44,523 nt of DNA from Candidatus Gemmiger stercoripullorum (GTDB lineage Bacteria > Bacillota > Clostridia > Oscillospirales > Ruminococcaceae): contig DWXD01000067.1 of the NCBI GenBank assembly GCA_019119365.1, positions 1-44,523 of the forward strand. The letters run 5' to 3'. The notes under the pieces were generated by a model that was not told the origin of the DNA, did no database searches, and saw only the letters and a program-made list of their open reading frames with translations. Made by a program: the position numbers and the translations under genes. Positions 1 to 7,877 of this stretch are shown here, one piece after another (position 1 is the stretch's first letter; every line of letters begins with the position of its first letter).

Positions 1-18
1 CCAAGGAGGTGCTATAAA

Positions 19-207
19 ATGGCAGTACCCAAGAGAAAACAGTCCAAAGCCCGTCGTGACAAGCGCCGCTCCAATGTCTGGAAGCTGGAAGCCCCTACGC
101 TGGTGAAATGTCCTCAGTGCGGCGAGCTGAAAGTGCCCCATCAGGTTTGTGGCAAGTGTGGCTACTATAAGGGCCGTGAAGTCGTGAAGGTCAGCAAAGA
201 GGCCTGA
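19..207 (+). CDS. rpmF: 50S ribosomal protein L32
   Basis: Structural protein of the large ribosomal subunit, 62 aa, the normal length for bacterial L32. The start is typical (MAVPKRKQSKARRDKRRS), basic and RNA-binding. It is followed by a zinc-ribbon with four cysteines, CPQC and CGKC (residues 31, 34, 44 and 47), so this is the zinc-binding (C+) paralogue type. A strong ribosome-binding site (aaggaggt) ends 9 bases before the ATG. Its promoter, and often a DUF177 gene that precedes rpmF in Firmicutes, would lie left of the window. An intrinsic terminator follows at 225-256, so the next gene is probably transcribed separately. Confidence 0.97.
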   Translation: MAVPKRKQSKARRDKRRSNVWKLEAPTLVKCPQCGELKVPHQVCGKCGYYKGREVVKVSKEA

Positions 208-224
208 GCGAAGGTTTCAGAACA

Positions 225-256
225 GGGAGGGGGCGCAGCCCTCTCTTTTTCTTTTT
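225..256 (+). terminator. Intrinsic terminator after rpmF
   Basis: G-rich arm 225-231 pairs with 239-245 (one G-U pair) around a 7-base loop. It is followed by a T-rich run (tttttctttttt-like, 246-256). It lies 17 bases after the rpmF stop. Confidence 0.7.
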
Positions 257-264
257 GCCGTTCT

Positions 265-416
265 ATGGTATAATAACCGCAAAGCGGTTATTATACCATT
301 TTTGCGCAACGGCTCGCCGTTCTGGCTTAACGCCAGCCCGGCAACCGCCTTTTGATGCGCAATTATACCATTCCGCTGCGCTTCATGGTATAATAGCCGC
401 AAAATGGCTATTATAC
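265..416. repeat. Cluster of TATAAT-bearing palindromes
   Basis: Three related inverted repeats lie between rpmF and the DUF512 gene. The first, 265-299, is perfect: 16-base arms beginning atggtataataaccgc around a 3-base loop. The second pairs attataccat (362-371) with atggtataat (385-394). The third pairs gtataatagcc (388-398) with its complement (406-416) and shares bases with the second. A tttttgcgca motif follows both the first and the last repeat (299-308 and about 419-428), so the unit looks like a duplicated 45-50 base element. Both strands carry TATAAT-like -10 hexamers. Function is unknown: it could be a promoter pair, an RNA-processing hairpin or a REP-like element. Confidence 0.75.
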
Positions 417-482
417 GTTTTTTGCGCAGCTGTTCCGCCCCGGCTGGGCGTTAGACCAAATTGTAGAAAAGGAGGGTCCGCG

Positions 483-1838
483 ATGGCCTTGACTGTACAG
501 AGCGTTGCCCCCGGCAGCCCGGCACAGCGCCTTGGCCTTGCGCCGGGCTGCCGCCTGCTGGCCGTTGACGGCAACGAGCTGTTCGACGCGCTGGATTATC
601 AGTACTATACGGCCGCGCCGCGCTTTGCGCTCACTGTTTGCCAAAATGGCGCGCAGCAGACCCTGACGGTCGAAAAGGCGGAGTATGAGCCGTTCGGCTG
701 CGACTTTAAAACCTACCTTGCCGATGAAAAGCACAGCTGTGACAACCACTGCATGTTCTGCTTCATCGACCAGCTGCCGCCGGGGCTGCGCGAACCGCTC
801 TATTTTAAGGATGACGACGAGCGGCTTTCCTTTTTGTACGGCAACTATATCACGATGACCAACCTCAGCGAGAGGGAAGTGGAGCGCATCGTCAAGATGC
901 ACATCAGCCCGATCTTTATTTCGGTGCACACGACCAACCCGGCCCTGCGCGTGCGCATGATGGCCAACAAGCGCGCGGCGGACACACTGCGATACCTGGA
1001 TGTGTTTGCCCAAGCGGGCATCGAGATGAACTGCCAGCTTGTTTTGTGCCGCGGCATCAACGACGGCGACGAGCTGCGCCGTACCCTCGACGATCTGCTG
1101 GCGCTGTGCCCGCAGGTGTGCAGCATCGCAGCGGTCCCCGCCGGGGTGACGAACTACCGCGACAAACTCTACAAGCTGACCCCCTATGACGCGGCGAGCG
1201 CGGCGGAAACACTGGATATTCTTGAAAGCTACAGCCGTCGCTGCCGTGAACAATTCGGGAAAAGCATCGTCTATCCCAGCGACGAATGGTATCTGACTGC
1301 CGGGCGCAGCGTGCCGCCGGCAGAGTTTTATGATACCTTTGACCAGCTTGAGGACGGCGTGGGCATGTGGCGCAAGTATCACGACACATTTTTGGAGGAG
1401 CTGGCCCGCCCGCGCAGCCTGGTGATCCCGCGCAGGCTCGACGTCGTCACCGGTACGCTGGCCGCCCCGCTCATCACCGAGATGGCGCAGCGCGCCCGGC
1501 AGAAATACCCCGGCGTGCAGGTCACGGTCCATGCCGTCGAAAACCGCTTTTTCGGCGGCAATGTCAGCGTGGCCGGTCTTGTGACAGCCACCGATATCAT
1601 CGCCCAGTGCAAAGGCAAGCTGCAGAGCAGGCTGCTGGGCGTGCCCGAAGTGATGCTGCAGGATGAAGGGGACCGTTTCCTCGACGATGTGACGCTGCCG
1701 CAGCTGGAACAGGCGCTCGGCTGCCGCGTGGTTGTGATCCCGTCCGACGGCGCGGGCTGCTGCCGCGCCTATCTGGGCACGCGCATCCTCAAGCCGCGCC
1801 GCACGCAGCCGGCGCCCCCGACAGGAAAGGAGACATGA
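483..1838 (+). CDS. DUF512 / PDZ radical-SAM-like protein
   Basis: 451 aa. The N-terminus is PDZ-like (residues about 1-60, with GSPAQRLGLAPG and a LLAVDG motif). It is followed by a C-x3-C-x2-C cluster (C86, C90, C93) in HSCDNHCMFCF, the spacing used by radical SAM enzymes to hold a 4Fe-4S cluster. The C-terminal part matches the DUF512 family, which in Clostridia commonly precedes der. The substrate is not known. I chose ATG 483 because aaaggaggg lies just before it; an upstream in-frame extension to 255 would run through the palindromic repeats and has no ribosome-binding site. Four bases separate it from der, so the two are cotranscribed. A role linked to ribosome assembly is only a guess from the neighbour. 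Confidence 0.9.
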   Translation: MALTVQSVAPGSPAQRLGLAPGCRLLAVDGNELFDALDYQYYTAAPRFALTVCQNGAQQTLTVEKAEYEPFGCDFKTYLADEKHSCDNHCMFCFIDQLPPGLREPLYFKDDDERLSFLYGNYITMTNLSEREVERIVKMHISPIFISVHTTNPALRVRMMANKRAADTLRYLDVFAQAGIEMNCQLVLCRGINDGDELRRTLDDLLALCPQVCSIAAVPAGVTNYRDKLYKLTPYDAASAAETLDILESYSRRCREQFGKSIVYPSDEWYLTAGRSVPPAEFYDTFDQLEDGVGMWRKYHDTFLEELARPRSLVIPRRLDVVTGTLAAPLITEMAQRARQKYPGVQVTVHAVENRFFGGNVSVAGLVTATDIIAQCKGKLQSRLLGVPEVMLQDEGDRFLDDVTLPQLEQALGCRVVVIPSDGAGCCRAYLGTRILKPRRTQPAPPTGKET

Positions 1839-1842
1839 CCGC

Positions 1843-3174
1843 ATGGCAAAACCGATTGTGGCCATTGTGGGCCGCCCCAATGTGGGGAAATCCACGATCT
1901 TCAACAAACTGACCGGCCAGCGCATCGCGATCGTGGAAGATACGCCCGGCGTTACCCGCGACCGCATCTTCTGTGACTGCGAATGGTGCGGGCATAAATT
2001 TCTGCTCGTCGACACCGGCGGTATCGAGCCGCATATTGACGACGGCCTGCTGCTGCACATGCGCCAGCAGGCGCAGATCGCGATCGACTCGGCCGACTGC
2101 ATTGTCATGGTCGCCGACCTGCGCGCGGGCGTGACCCCGCAGGACCGTGAGATCGCCGGGATGCTGATGCGCAGCGGCAAGCCGGTGGTGCTGGCCGTCA
2201 ATAAATGCGACAAGATCGGCGAACCGCCGATGGAGCTGTATGATTTTTACTCGCTCGGCCTTGGCGACCTTGTACCGGTTTCGGGTGTGCACGGCCATGG
2301 GACCGGCGACCTGCTTGACGCCGTCTGTGCGAACCTGCAGTTCGACGACGCCGAGGAGGAGGACGAGGACCGTATCCCGGTGGCCGTTATCGGCCGCCCC
2401 AACGTCGGCAAATCCAGCCTCATCAACCGCATCCTGGGCGAGGAGCGCCTGATCGTCGCCAACGAGGCGGGCACCACGCGCGACGCTATCGACACCGAGG
2501 TCGAAAACCAGTATGGCCGATTTATCTTTACCGATACGGCCGGCCTGCGCAAAAAGGGCAAGGTGGAGGAAGGCGTCGAGCGGTTCAGCGTGCTGCGCAG
2601 CCTTGCGGCGGTGGAGCGCAGCCGTGTCTGCGTCATCATGATCGACGCGACAGTCGGCTTTACCGAACAGGATTCCAAAGTGGCCGGGTATGCGCATGAG
2701 CAGGGCAAGGCCTGTATCATCGCAGTCAACAAGTGGGACGCCGTTGAAAAGGACAGCTATACGATGGACCGTATGCGCAAGGAGCTGGAAGAGTCTTTCA
2801 GCTTTATGTCCTACGCGCCGATTCTGTTCATCAGCGCCAAGACCGGCCAGCGGCTGGACAAGCTGTTTGAGACGATCCACTTTGTCGATGTGCAGAACGG
2901 CACGCGCATCCCGACCGGTGCGCTCAACGAGATGCTGGCGCGCGCCACGGCCCGGGTACAGCCGCCTTCAGACAAAGGCAAGCGGCTCAAGATCTTCTAC
3001 ATCACCCAGAGCTCGACCCGCCCGCCGACGTTTGTCTGCTTTGTCAACCAGAAAGCTCTGTTCCATTTTTCGTATCAGCGCTATATCGAAAACCAGATCC
3101 GTGAGAACTTCGGCCTGACCGGTACGCCGATCCGCATGATGGTGCGCGAACACGGCGACGGTTCGGCGCGGTAA
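1843..3174 (+). CDS. der: Ribosome-assembly GTPase Der (EngA)
   Basis: 443 aa, normal for Der. This essential GTPase acts in late maturation of the 50S subunit. Two G domains in tandem are visible: the first P-loop GRPNVGKST at 10-18 with DTGGI and NKCD, the second GRPNVGKSS at about 184-192 with DTAGLRKKGKVEEGVE and NKWD. The C-terminal KH-like domain ends in a basic tail. The ribosome-binding site aaaggag overlaps the end of the preceding gene. plsY follows after 22 bases, an order common in Firmicutes. Confidence 0.98.
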   Translation: MAKPIVAIVGRPNVGKSTIFNKLTGQRIAIVEDTPGVTRDRIFCDCEWCGHKFLLVDTGGIEPHIDDGLLLHMRQQAQIAIDSADCIVMVADLRAGVTPQDREIAGMLMRSGKPVVLAVNKCDKIGEPPMELYDFYSLGLGDLVPVSGVHGHGTGDLLDAVCANLQFDDAEEEDEDRIPVAVIGRPNVGKSSLINRILGEERLIVANEAGTTRDAIDTEVENQYGRFIFTDTAGLRKKGKVEEGVERFSVLRSLAAVERSRVCVIMIDATVGFTEQDSKVAGYAHEQGKACIIAVNKWDAVEKDSYTMDRMRKELEESFSFMSYAPILFISAKTGQRLDKLFETIHFVDVQNGTRIPTGALNEMLARATARVQPPSDKGKRLKIFYITQSSTRPPTFVCFVNQKALFHFSYQRYIENQIRENFGLTGTPIRMMVREHGDGSAR

Positions 3175-3196
3175 GGCAAAAAGGGGAGGAATCCAT

Positions 3197-3859
3197 ATGT
3201 CGTTGCAACTGATCGGAGCCAGCCTGCTGGCTGCGCTGGAAGGCTATGTCTGTGGCAGCATCGTCTTCGGTATCCTGATTTCCAAGCTGTTTTTCCATGA
3301 CGATGTGCGCACCCACGGCAGCGGTAGCGCCGGCATGACCAACATGCTGCGCACTTACGGCATCCCGGCCGGGGCGGCCACCGCCATCGGCGATGTGGCC
3401 AAGGGCGCGGTGGCCGTGTTCATCGGCGAGTGGATCTTTACGCTGCTGGCGCCGGACCTGGGCCCGGCCTGCGGCGCGTATCTGGCGGCGATCTTTGCGG
3501 CCGTCGGCCACATGAAACCGGTGTGGTTCAGCTTCAAGGGCGGCAAGGGCGTGCTTGTCTGCGGCGGCGCGATCCTGGCGCTGCAGCCGCTTGTCTTCCT
3601 GGCGCTGCTCGTCATCTTCCTGATCGAGTTTGCCATCACGCGCATCGTTTCGCTGGGCAGCATCATCCTGGCGGCCATCTACCCGGTGCTGACCATCTGC
3701 TACTGGGTGTGGCAGGGGGCGGATCTGTTCACGCTTGTGTATATCGGCGTCTGCAGCGTGATCATGGCGCTGATGGTCATCTACATGCACCGCTCGAACA
3801 TCCAGCGCCTGCGCGCGGGTACCGAGTATCGCTTTGGCGAAAAGAAAAACAGAGAATAA
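3197..3859 (+). CDS. plsY: Glycerol-3-phosphate acyltransferase PlsY
   Basis: 220 aa polytopic membrane enzyme that transfers an acyl group from acyl-phosphate to glycerol-3-phosphate, the first step of phospholipid synthesis in most Firmicutes. Family signatures are seen: GSGSAGMTNMLRTYG near residue 41 (the GSxNxGxxN-type loop, here with Ser in place of the first Asn) and FKGGKGV in the middle cytoplasmic loop. Five or so hydrophobic segments cover the length. The start is set by ggggagg before ATG 3197. It is the last gene of the DUF512-der-plsY operon and ends at the bidirectional terminator at 3875-3915. Confidence 0.95.
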   Translation: MSLQLIGASLLAALEGYVCGSIVFGILISKLFFHDDVRTHGSGSAGMTNMLRTYGIPAGAATAIGDVAKGAVAVFIGEWIFTLLAPDLGPACGAYLAAIFAAVGHMKPVWFSFKGGKGVLVCGGAILALQPLVFLALLVIFLIEFAITRIVSLGSIILAAIYPVLTICYWVWQGADLFTLVYIGVCSVIMALMVIYMHRSNIQRLRAGTEYRFGEKKNRE

Positions 3860-3874
3860 ACGGCAAAATAAAAA

Positions 3875-3915
3875 GGCCGGTACGGCGAACCCTGCGCCCG
3901 TACCGGCCTTTTTTT
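3875..3915. terminator. Bidirectional terminator, plsY / oxidase
   Basis: ggccggtac (3875-3883) pairs perfectly with gtaccggcc (3900-3908), followed by seven T on the plus strand. An A-run on the left side gives T's on the minus strand. It lies between convergent plsY and the hydroxy-acid oxidase gene. Confidence 0.9.
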
Positions 3916-3936
3916 GTATGTGCTTTGGGGAAACGC

Positions 3937-4950
3937 TTATACGCGGACCATATCGCGCGTGATCTCGCGGATTGTGTGCGCGCCGCACATGGCCATCGTA
4001 TCCGCAAGCTCAGCCTGCAGTTTGTCGACATAAGCCTTGACGCCTTCGGCCCCGCCGCCGTAAACAGCGGTCACGAACGGCCGCGCGATCAGCACGGCGT
4101 CTGCGCCAAGCGCCAGCGCGCGGAACACATCCAGACCGCTGCGGAGGCCGCCGTCCACCAGAACAAGCGCGCGGCCGTGCACGGCCTGCACGATCTCGGG
4201 CAGGACTTCGGCGGTGGAGGGCGTGCCGTCCAGCACGCGGCCGCCGTGGTTGGAAACAATGACCCCGGCAGCCCCGGCCTCAAGCGCCTTTTCAGCGCCG
4301 CGCGCCGTCATTACGCCCTTGACGAGAAACGGCACCCCGGCCGCCGCGATGATGCCGCGCAGCTCTTCCACCGTTTTGCTGCCTGCGGGCGGGGTAAGAT
4401 TTTTCAAAAACGGAAGCCCTGCGGCGTCGATGTCCATGGCGGCGGCGAACGCGCCGGAATCCCGCACCATCTGCATCTTGCCGGCAATCGTGGCGGCGTC
4501 CCACGGTTTGACGGTCGGCACGCCGAAACCCTCAGCCGCGCCGATGGCCTTGCAGGCGGCGGTCATGACGGCGGGGTTCGTGCCGTCGCCGGTAAAGGCC
4601 AGGATGCCCGCTTCACGGCAGGCCGGGATCAAAAGATCGTTATAGGCCAGATCGTCATACTTGCTGCCATAGTGCAGCTGTACGGCGCCAACCGGCCCGG
4701 CAAAGACAGGCAGGCGGAACCGCCGCCCCAGCAGCGTGCAGCCGGTGTCCGGCTCGCCCCCGGCGCACAGGGTGTCCATGTTGACGCGGATGTTCTGCCA
4801 GGCGCCGTAGTTGCGTATGGCGGTATCGCCGGTCCCTTTTGCGCCGGGGCCGGGGATCGTGTTGCGGCAGGCGCGGCCGTCGCACACAGGGCAGGCTTTG
4901 CACGGGCCCATCTGGCCGCGCGCGTTTTCAAGTACTTCCTGGTAGGTCAT
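3937..4950 (-). CDS. FMN-dependent alpha-hydroxy-acid oxidase
   Basis: 337 aa, TIM-barrel flavoenzyme of the lactate oxidase/glycolate oxidase/L-lactate dehydrogenase (LldD) superfamily, oxidising an alpha-hydroxy acid to the keto acid. Visible signatures are VKGV (substrate/FMN-binding Lys), IVSNHGGRVLDG with the catalytic-type His, and VDGGLRSGLDVFRALALGADAVLIARP, the FMN-phosphate loop. The N-terminus carries CKACPVCDGRAC (four Cys within residues 17-28), seen in the Clostridia branch of the family and possibly a metal or Fe-S site. Substrate cannot be told from sequence. Ribosome-binding site aaggag precedes ATG 4950. It is the third gene of an operon with ylbJ and the 73-aa gene. Confidence 0.9.
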   Translation of the reverse strand: MTYQEVLENARGQMGPCKACPVCDGRACRNTIPGPGAKGTGDTAIRNYGAWQNIRVNMDTLCAGGEPDTGCTLLGRRFRLPVFAGPVGAVQLHYGSKYDDLAYNDLLIPACREAGILAFTGDGTNPAVMTAACKAIGAAEGFGVPTVKPWDAATIAGKMQMVRDSGAFAAAMDIDAAGLPFLKNLTPPAGSKTVEELRGIIAAAGVPFLVKGVMTARGAEKALEAGAAGVIVSNHGGRVLDGTPSTAEVLPEIVQAVHGRALVLVDGGLRSGLDVFRALALGADAVLIARPFVTAVYGGGAEGVKAYVDKLQAELADTMAMCGAHTIREITRDMVRV

Positions 4951-4982
4951 AACAAGAAACTCCTTACAAGCTCGTTCGCCGG

Positions 4983-5204
4983 TCAGTCTTCCAAGCTGAA
5001 ATCCTCCGGCTCAAAATGCGGCAATTCCTGCCGCCGCGGCGTGCGCAGCAGCGGGTCGTACAGGAAATTCCGGCAATGGAAATAGGGGGAAACGACCCCG
5101 CGGCGGCGGCACAGCACCATGCGCTGGTCCGGGGCCGGGCTGCCGTGGGCGCAGTAAGCGCAGGCCGGGCTGATCTTGGCCCCGTAGAACGTCTTTTTGA
5201 ACAC
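4983..5204 (-). CDS. Small conserved Cys protein, unknown function
   Basis: 73 aa with a GTG start. A gggagaggg ribosome-binding site lies about 6 bases upstream, which settles the frame against an overlapping 73-aa frame. Four cysteines, CAYC (15, 18), C32 and C44, sit within a short basic segment, a plausible single zinc site. The pattern ISPACAYCAHG...MVLCRRRGVVSPYFHCRNFLYDPL resembles a small protein I recognise from other Clostridia, without known function. It is 24 bases downstream of the ylbJ-like gene and 32 before the oxidase, so all three are probably one transcript. Confidence 0.75.
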   Translation of the reverse strand: MFKKTFYGAKISPACAYCAHGSPAPDQRMVLCRRRGVVSPYFHCRNFLYDPLLRTPRRQELPHFEPEDFSLED

Positions 5205-5228
5205 AGCGCACCCTCTCCCTCACATAAA

Positions 5229-6242
5229 TCATTCTGCCTTATTATAGTTTTTTTGTGCGGTTTTGTAAAGAACGGCGCAAAAGAAGCAGAAAACGGTCAC
5301 CGCCGTATCGGGCGACAGGCGGTTCATGGCCACAACGCGCGGAGCCAGGCTGGAATATACCGGCTGTGCCCGCGGCAGAAGCGGCAGGCAGAGGCGGACA
5401 AGGAGCTGAAAAAGCCCAAAGTGCACAAGGCGGGAAACAAAAAGCAGCCGCAGCGGCACACATCCCTGCAGAATGCCCTGCATCTGCACATAGACAGAAA
5501 AGCCCAGCAGGCTCAGGCAGGCGCAGCAGCCGTACAGCGCCGCCGCGCCGCCGCGCGCCGCAAGATCGGCGCAGCCGGCGCTGATCTCCAGCGCGGCGCT
5601 CAGCAGCGGCGGCAGGCCGGGCGGCAGAAAGCGGGAGACCACACCGCTGATCGTGCGGAAAAATACCACACAGCCGCACAGGTGCAGGCAACTGTCGGCC
5701 GCCTGTGAAACGGCGTCTGAAAAACTGCTTTGCTGCGGCGGGCGCGGCGAAGTGGGCAGCGGGCCCCTGTGCTTTTCTTGCGGGCGCAGCCAGGGGGCGA
5801 GCAGCGCGGCGCAGAGCAGGTTGGCCGCCAGCTGCAGCGCGTACAGCGCTACGCCGGCGGCAACCGAGCCAAGCAGCTGCCCACCCACACAGCCAATGAC
5901 GAACCCTGGGCTGGAGCAGCAGCCCAGGACCAGAAACCGCTGGGCCCGGGCGTTGTCCAGCCGCCCGCCCCGGCGCAGCGCAGCGGTATTGTGCGCGCAG
6001 ACGGCATAGCCGCCCAGCCAGGAGGAACCCAACGCAAACCAGAGCCCCCGGCCGGGCAGGTTGGCTGTCAGCCAGCTGCACAGAACAAGAAACGGAAACA
6101 GCGCAGGCAGCAGGGTATAGAGGCAGAGCGAGACCCCCTGCCGGAATGACTGCGCGGCTGCCTGCGGCTGGGCCAGGCAGGCGGCGCCAAGGGCCAGGGC
6201 GGCGAGCAGGCAAGCGCCGCGGCCCAAACGGGTTTTGTTCAT
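5229..6242 (-). CDS. ylbJ: YlbJ-like sporulation membrane protein
   Basis: 337 aa, polytopic, with about eight hydrophobic segments. It resembles YlbJ (SpoVV), a mother-cell outer forespore membrane protein needed for dipicolinate delivery in Bacillus; the family has a nucleoside-recognition (Gate) fold. Family-like stretches are LYTLLPALFPFLVLCSWL near the N-terminus and the GGYAVCAHNTAALRRGG segment, where other members have GYPxGA. The start is ATG 6242, with aaaggggg in front; a longer frame to 6332 would overlap yqfC on the other strand. It is divergent from yqfC, with 53 bases between the starts, fitting shared sporulation control. The assignment rests on fold pattern and context, so it is less certain than the housekeeping genes. 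Confidence 0.75.
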   Translation of the reverse strand: MNKTRLGRGACLLAALALGAACLAQPQAAAQSFRQGVSLCLYTLLPALFPFLVLCSWLTANLPGRGLWFALGSSWLGGYAVCAHNTAALRRGGRLDNARAQRFLVLGCCSSPGFVIGCVGGQLLGSVAAGVALYALQLAANLLCAALLAPWLRPQEKHRGPLPTSPRPPQQSSFSDAVSQAADSCLHLCGCVVFFRTISGVVSRFLPPGLPPLLSAALEISAGCADLAARGGAAALYGCCACLSLLGFSVYVQMQGILQGCVPLRLLFVSRLVHFGLFQLLVRLCLPLLPRAQPVYSSLAPRVVAMNRLSPDTAVTVFCFFCAVLYKTAQKNYNKAE

Positions 6243-6295
6243 AACGGGCCCCCTTTTGCTATATATTTGGGGTGACGCAGCAAAGGGGGCATGGC

Positions 6296-6613
6296 ATGAA
6301 ACGGGGATACCGCCGCCCGGCCGCCGGGCCAAAAAGAGAGACGCCGCAGCCCAAAAGGCTGTTTGCCCAGCCGGAGAAGGATTTCTACCGTTTGCCGGAC
6401 CTTGTCATCCGCGGCGGAATGGTCGTGACGGATGGCTGCCGCCGCATACTGGACCTGACCCCGCAGAAGATATCGCTGGATATGGGGGCGGCGGTCATTA
6501 CATTGTATGGGGAAAACCTGCGGATAGAATCGCTGGCCCGCCGCCGCCTGCTGGCGGCCGGAACGGTACGGCGCATCGAACTGGAAAAGAAATGGAAAGG
6601 GGGCGGCGGATGA
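6296..6613 (+). CDS. yqfC: Sporulation protein YqfC
   Basis: 105 aa member of the YabP/YqfC family, small beta-rich proteins made in the mother cell during sporulation. Typical residues are DLVIRGGMVVTDGCRRILDLTPQKISLDMGAAVITLYGENLRIESL. The start ATG 6296 is chosen because aaaggggg lies 6 bases upstream; a GTG at 6272 in the same frame has no such site. Its stop overlaps the start of yqfD (ATGA), so the two are translationally coupled, as in other Firmicutes. Confidence 0.88.
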   Translation: MKRGYRRPAAGPKRETPQPKRLFAQPEKDFYRLPDLVIRGGMVVTDGCRRILDLTPQKISLDMGAAVITLYGENLRIESLARRRLLAAGTVRRIELEKKWKGGGG

Positions 6614-7815
6614 AGCACGCGGGCGGCTGGCCGGGGGATGTTGTGTACATCGAGGTGAGCGGGCCCCGGGCGCAGCACTTTTTTGCACAGGCAGCCGGGG
6701 CCGGGCTGCGGCTGGCAGACATCTATTGCGCCGGGGCGGGCTACCGTGCGCGGGCCCGCGGGGCGGAACTGGAAAAGCTGCGCGCCGTGGCGGCGGCGGG
6801 TGGCTGGCAGCTGTGCGTTGCCGCGCGCCGCGGGCTGGGCGTGCGGTGCGCGTTTTTTCTGCGCCGGCCGGGGCTGCTGGTGGGGGCGGCGCTGTTTTTG
6901 TGCCTTGTGCGGTGGTTGCCCGGCTTTGTATGGCAGATCGACTTCGGCAGTTTGGATGCGGCGGCACAGCAACAATTCCGCGCCGTGCTCGCGCAGCACG
7001 GCGTCTGGGAAGGCGCCTGGCTTGCGCAGCAAAAGCTGCAGGCCGCGCAGGATGCGCTGGACAGCGCCATGCAGGGGCTTGGCTGGGTCAGCCTCAACTT
7101 TGCCGGGGGCTGCCTTTTTGTGGAGCAGACCGTGCGGGATATCCAGCCGGTGCAGCAAGACCCGCCGGCCGGGGCGCTCTACGCCAAAGCGGGCGGGCAG
7201 GTCGTGTCGGTGCTTTTGCAAAGCGGCTTTGCCAGCGTGGAACCGGGGCAGTATGTGGCGCAGGGGCAGCTGCTGGCCAACGGCCAGAAAGCGGACCGCC
7301 AGGGCGATGCGGTCGAACAGGCGGCGGCCGGGCAGGTCATCGCGCGTATGGAAAAAAGTTATACTGCCGTGCAGCCGCTTGCGCAGCAGGCGCGCCTGCT
7401 GACCGGCCAGAGCGCGGAACAGACGGTCTGGCATGTTCTGGGCCGGACGTTCGGCGGGGCAGAAAATACAGAGGAAAAAGAAGCGGGCGCCCCGGGAGAC
7501 GGCGCGCTCTGCCAGACAATATGGGAGCCGCTGCATCTGGGGCGCATCGCGCTGCCGGCCGCGGTGTGCAGGACCAGCTATTGGATGACAGAGACCCATA
7601 CACTGAACTACACGCCGGAAACGGCGGCGGCCATGGCAAAGCGGGCGTGCCGCCTCCAGCTTTTGCAGGAGTTCCCCGGTGCACAGCTGGAGCGGGAGAG
7701 CGCCGAAATCGAACAGACGCAGCAGGGCATGCAATGCACGGTGCGGTATACGTTCTGCGCGGACATTGCGCAGCCCGGCGAGGTGCACCCGCTTGCGCAG
7801 GACACCGGCGGCTGA
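6610..7815 (+). CDS. yqfD: Sporulation protein YqfD
   Basis: 401 aa. An N-terminal soluble part of about 85 residues is followed by one transmembrane segment (about 87-107) and a large external domain, the layout of the YqfD family required at an intermediate stage of sporulation. The start ATG overlaps the yqfC stop by four bases. Upstream in-frame sequence back to 6235 lies inside yqfC and is not translated. In Bacillus yqfD is followed by phoH and ybeY; here those are absent and the operon ends in front of a convergent metalloregulator gene. The C-terminal part is Gln- and Ala-rich and diverged. Confidence 0.87.
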   Translation: MKHAGGWPGDVVYIEVSGPRAQHFFAQAAGAGLRLADIYCAGAGYRARARGAELEKLRAVAAAGGWQLCVAARRGLGVRCAFFLRRPGLLVGAALFLCLVRWLPGFVWQIDFGSLDAAAQQQFRAVLAQHGVWEGAWLAQQKLQAAQDALDSAMQGLGWVSLNFAGGCLFVEQTVRDIQPVQQDPPAGALYAKAGGQVVSVLLQSGFASVEPGQYVAQGQLLANGQKADRQGDAVEQAAAGQVIARMEKSYTAVQPLAQQARLLTGQSAEQTVWHVLGRTFGGAENTEEKEAGAPGDGALCQTIWEPLHLGRIALPAAVCRTSYWMTETHTLNYTPETAAAMAKRACRLQLLQEFPGAQLERESAEIEQTQQGMQCTVRYTFCADIAQPGEVHPLAQDTGG

Positions 7816-7836
7816 CATTGGCCGTGCAAACGAAAA

Positions 7837-7865
7837 ACGGCGTCCGCCATTTGGGCGGACGCCGT
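7837..7865 (-). terminator. Terminator of the DtxR-type regulator gene
   Basis: Perfect 12-base arms, acggcgtccgcc (7837-7848) and its complement (7854-7865), with a 5-base loop. On the minus strand the hairpin is followed by tttttcgttt. On the plus strand no T-run follows, so it serves yqfD poorly. Confidence 0.85.
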
Positions 7866-7877
7866 AGCGTGAAAAAG

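Noticed and set aside
265..416. CRISPR array
   Set aside because: The repeats are inverted, few and irregularly spaced, with no cas genes.
411..2213. 600-aa antisense frame over the DUF512 gene and der
   Set aside because: Same cause: GC-driven shadow of two recognisable genes on the other strand.
3430..5085. 551-aa plus-strand frame crossing plsY and the oxidase
   Set aside because: It runs through a strong terminator and over two recognisable genes in other frames.
5011..5232. Alternative 73-aa frame MIYVRERVRC overlapping the small Cys protein
   Set aside because: The other frame has the better-placed ribosome-binding site and the conserved-looking CxxC pattern.
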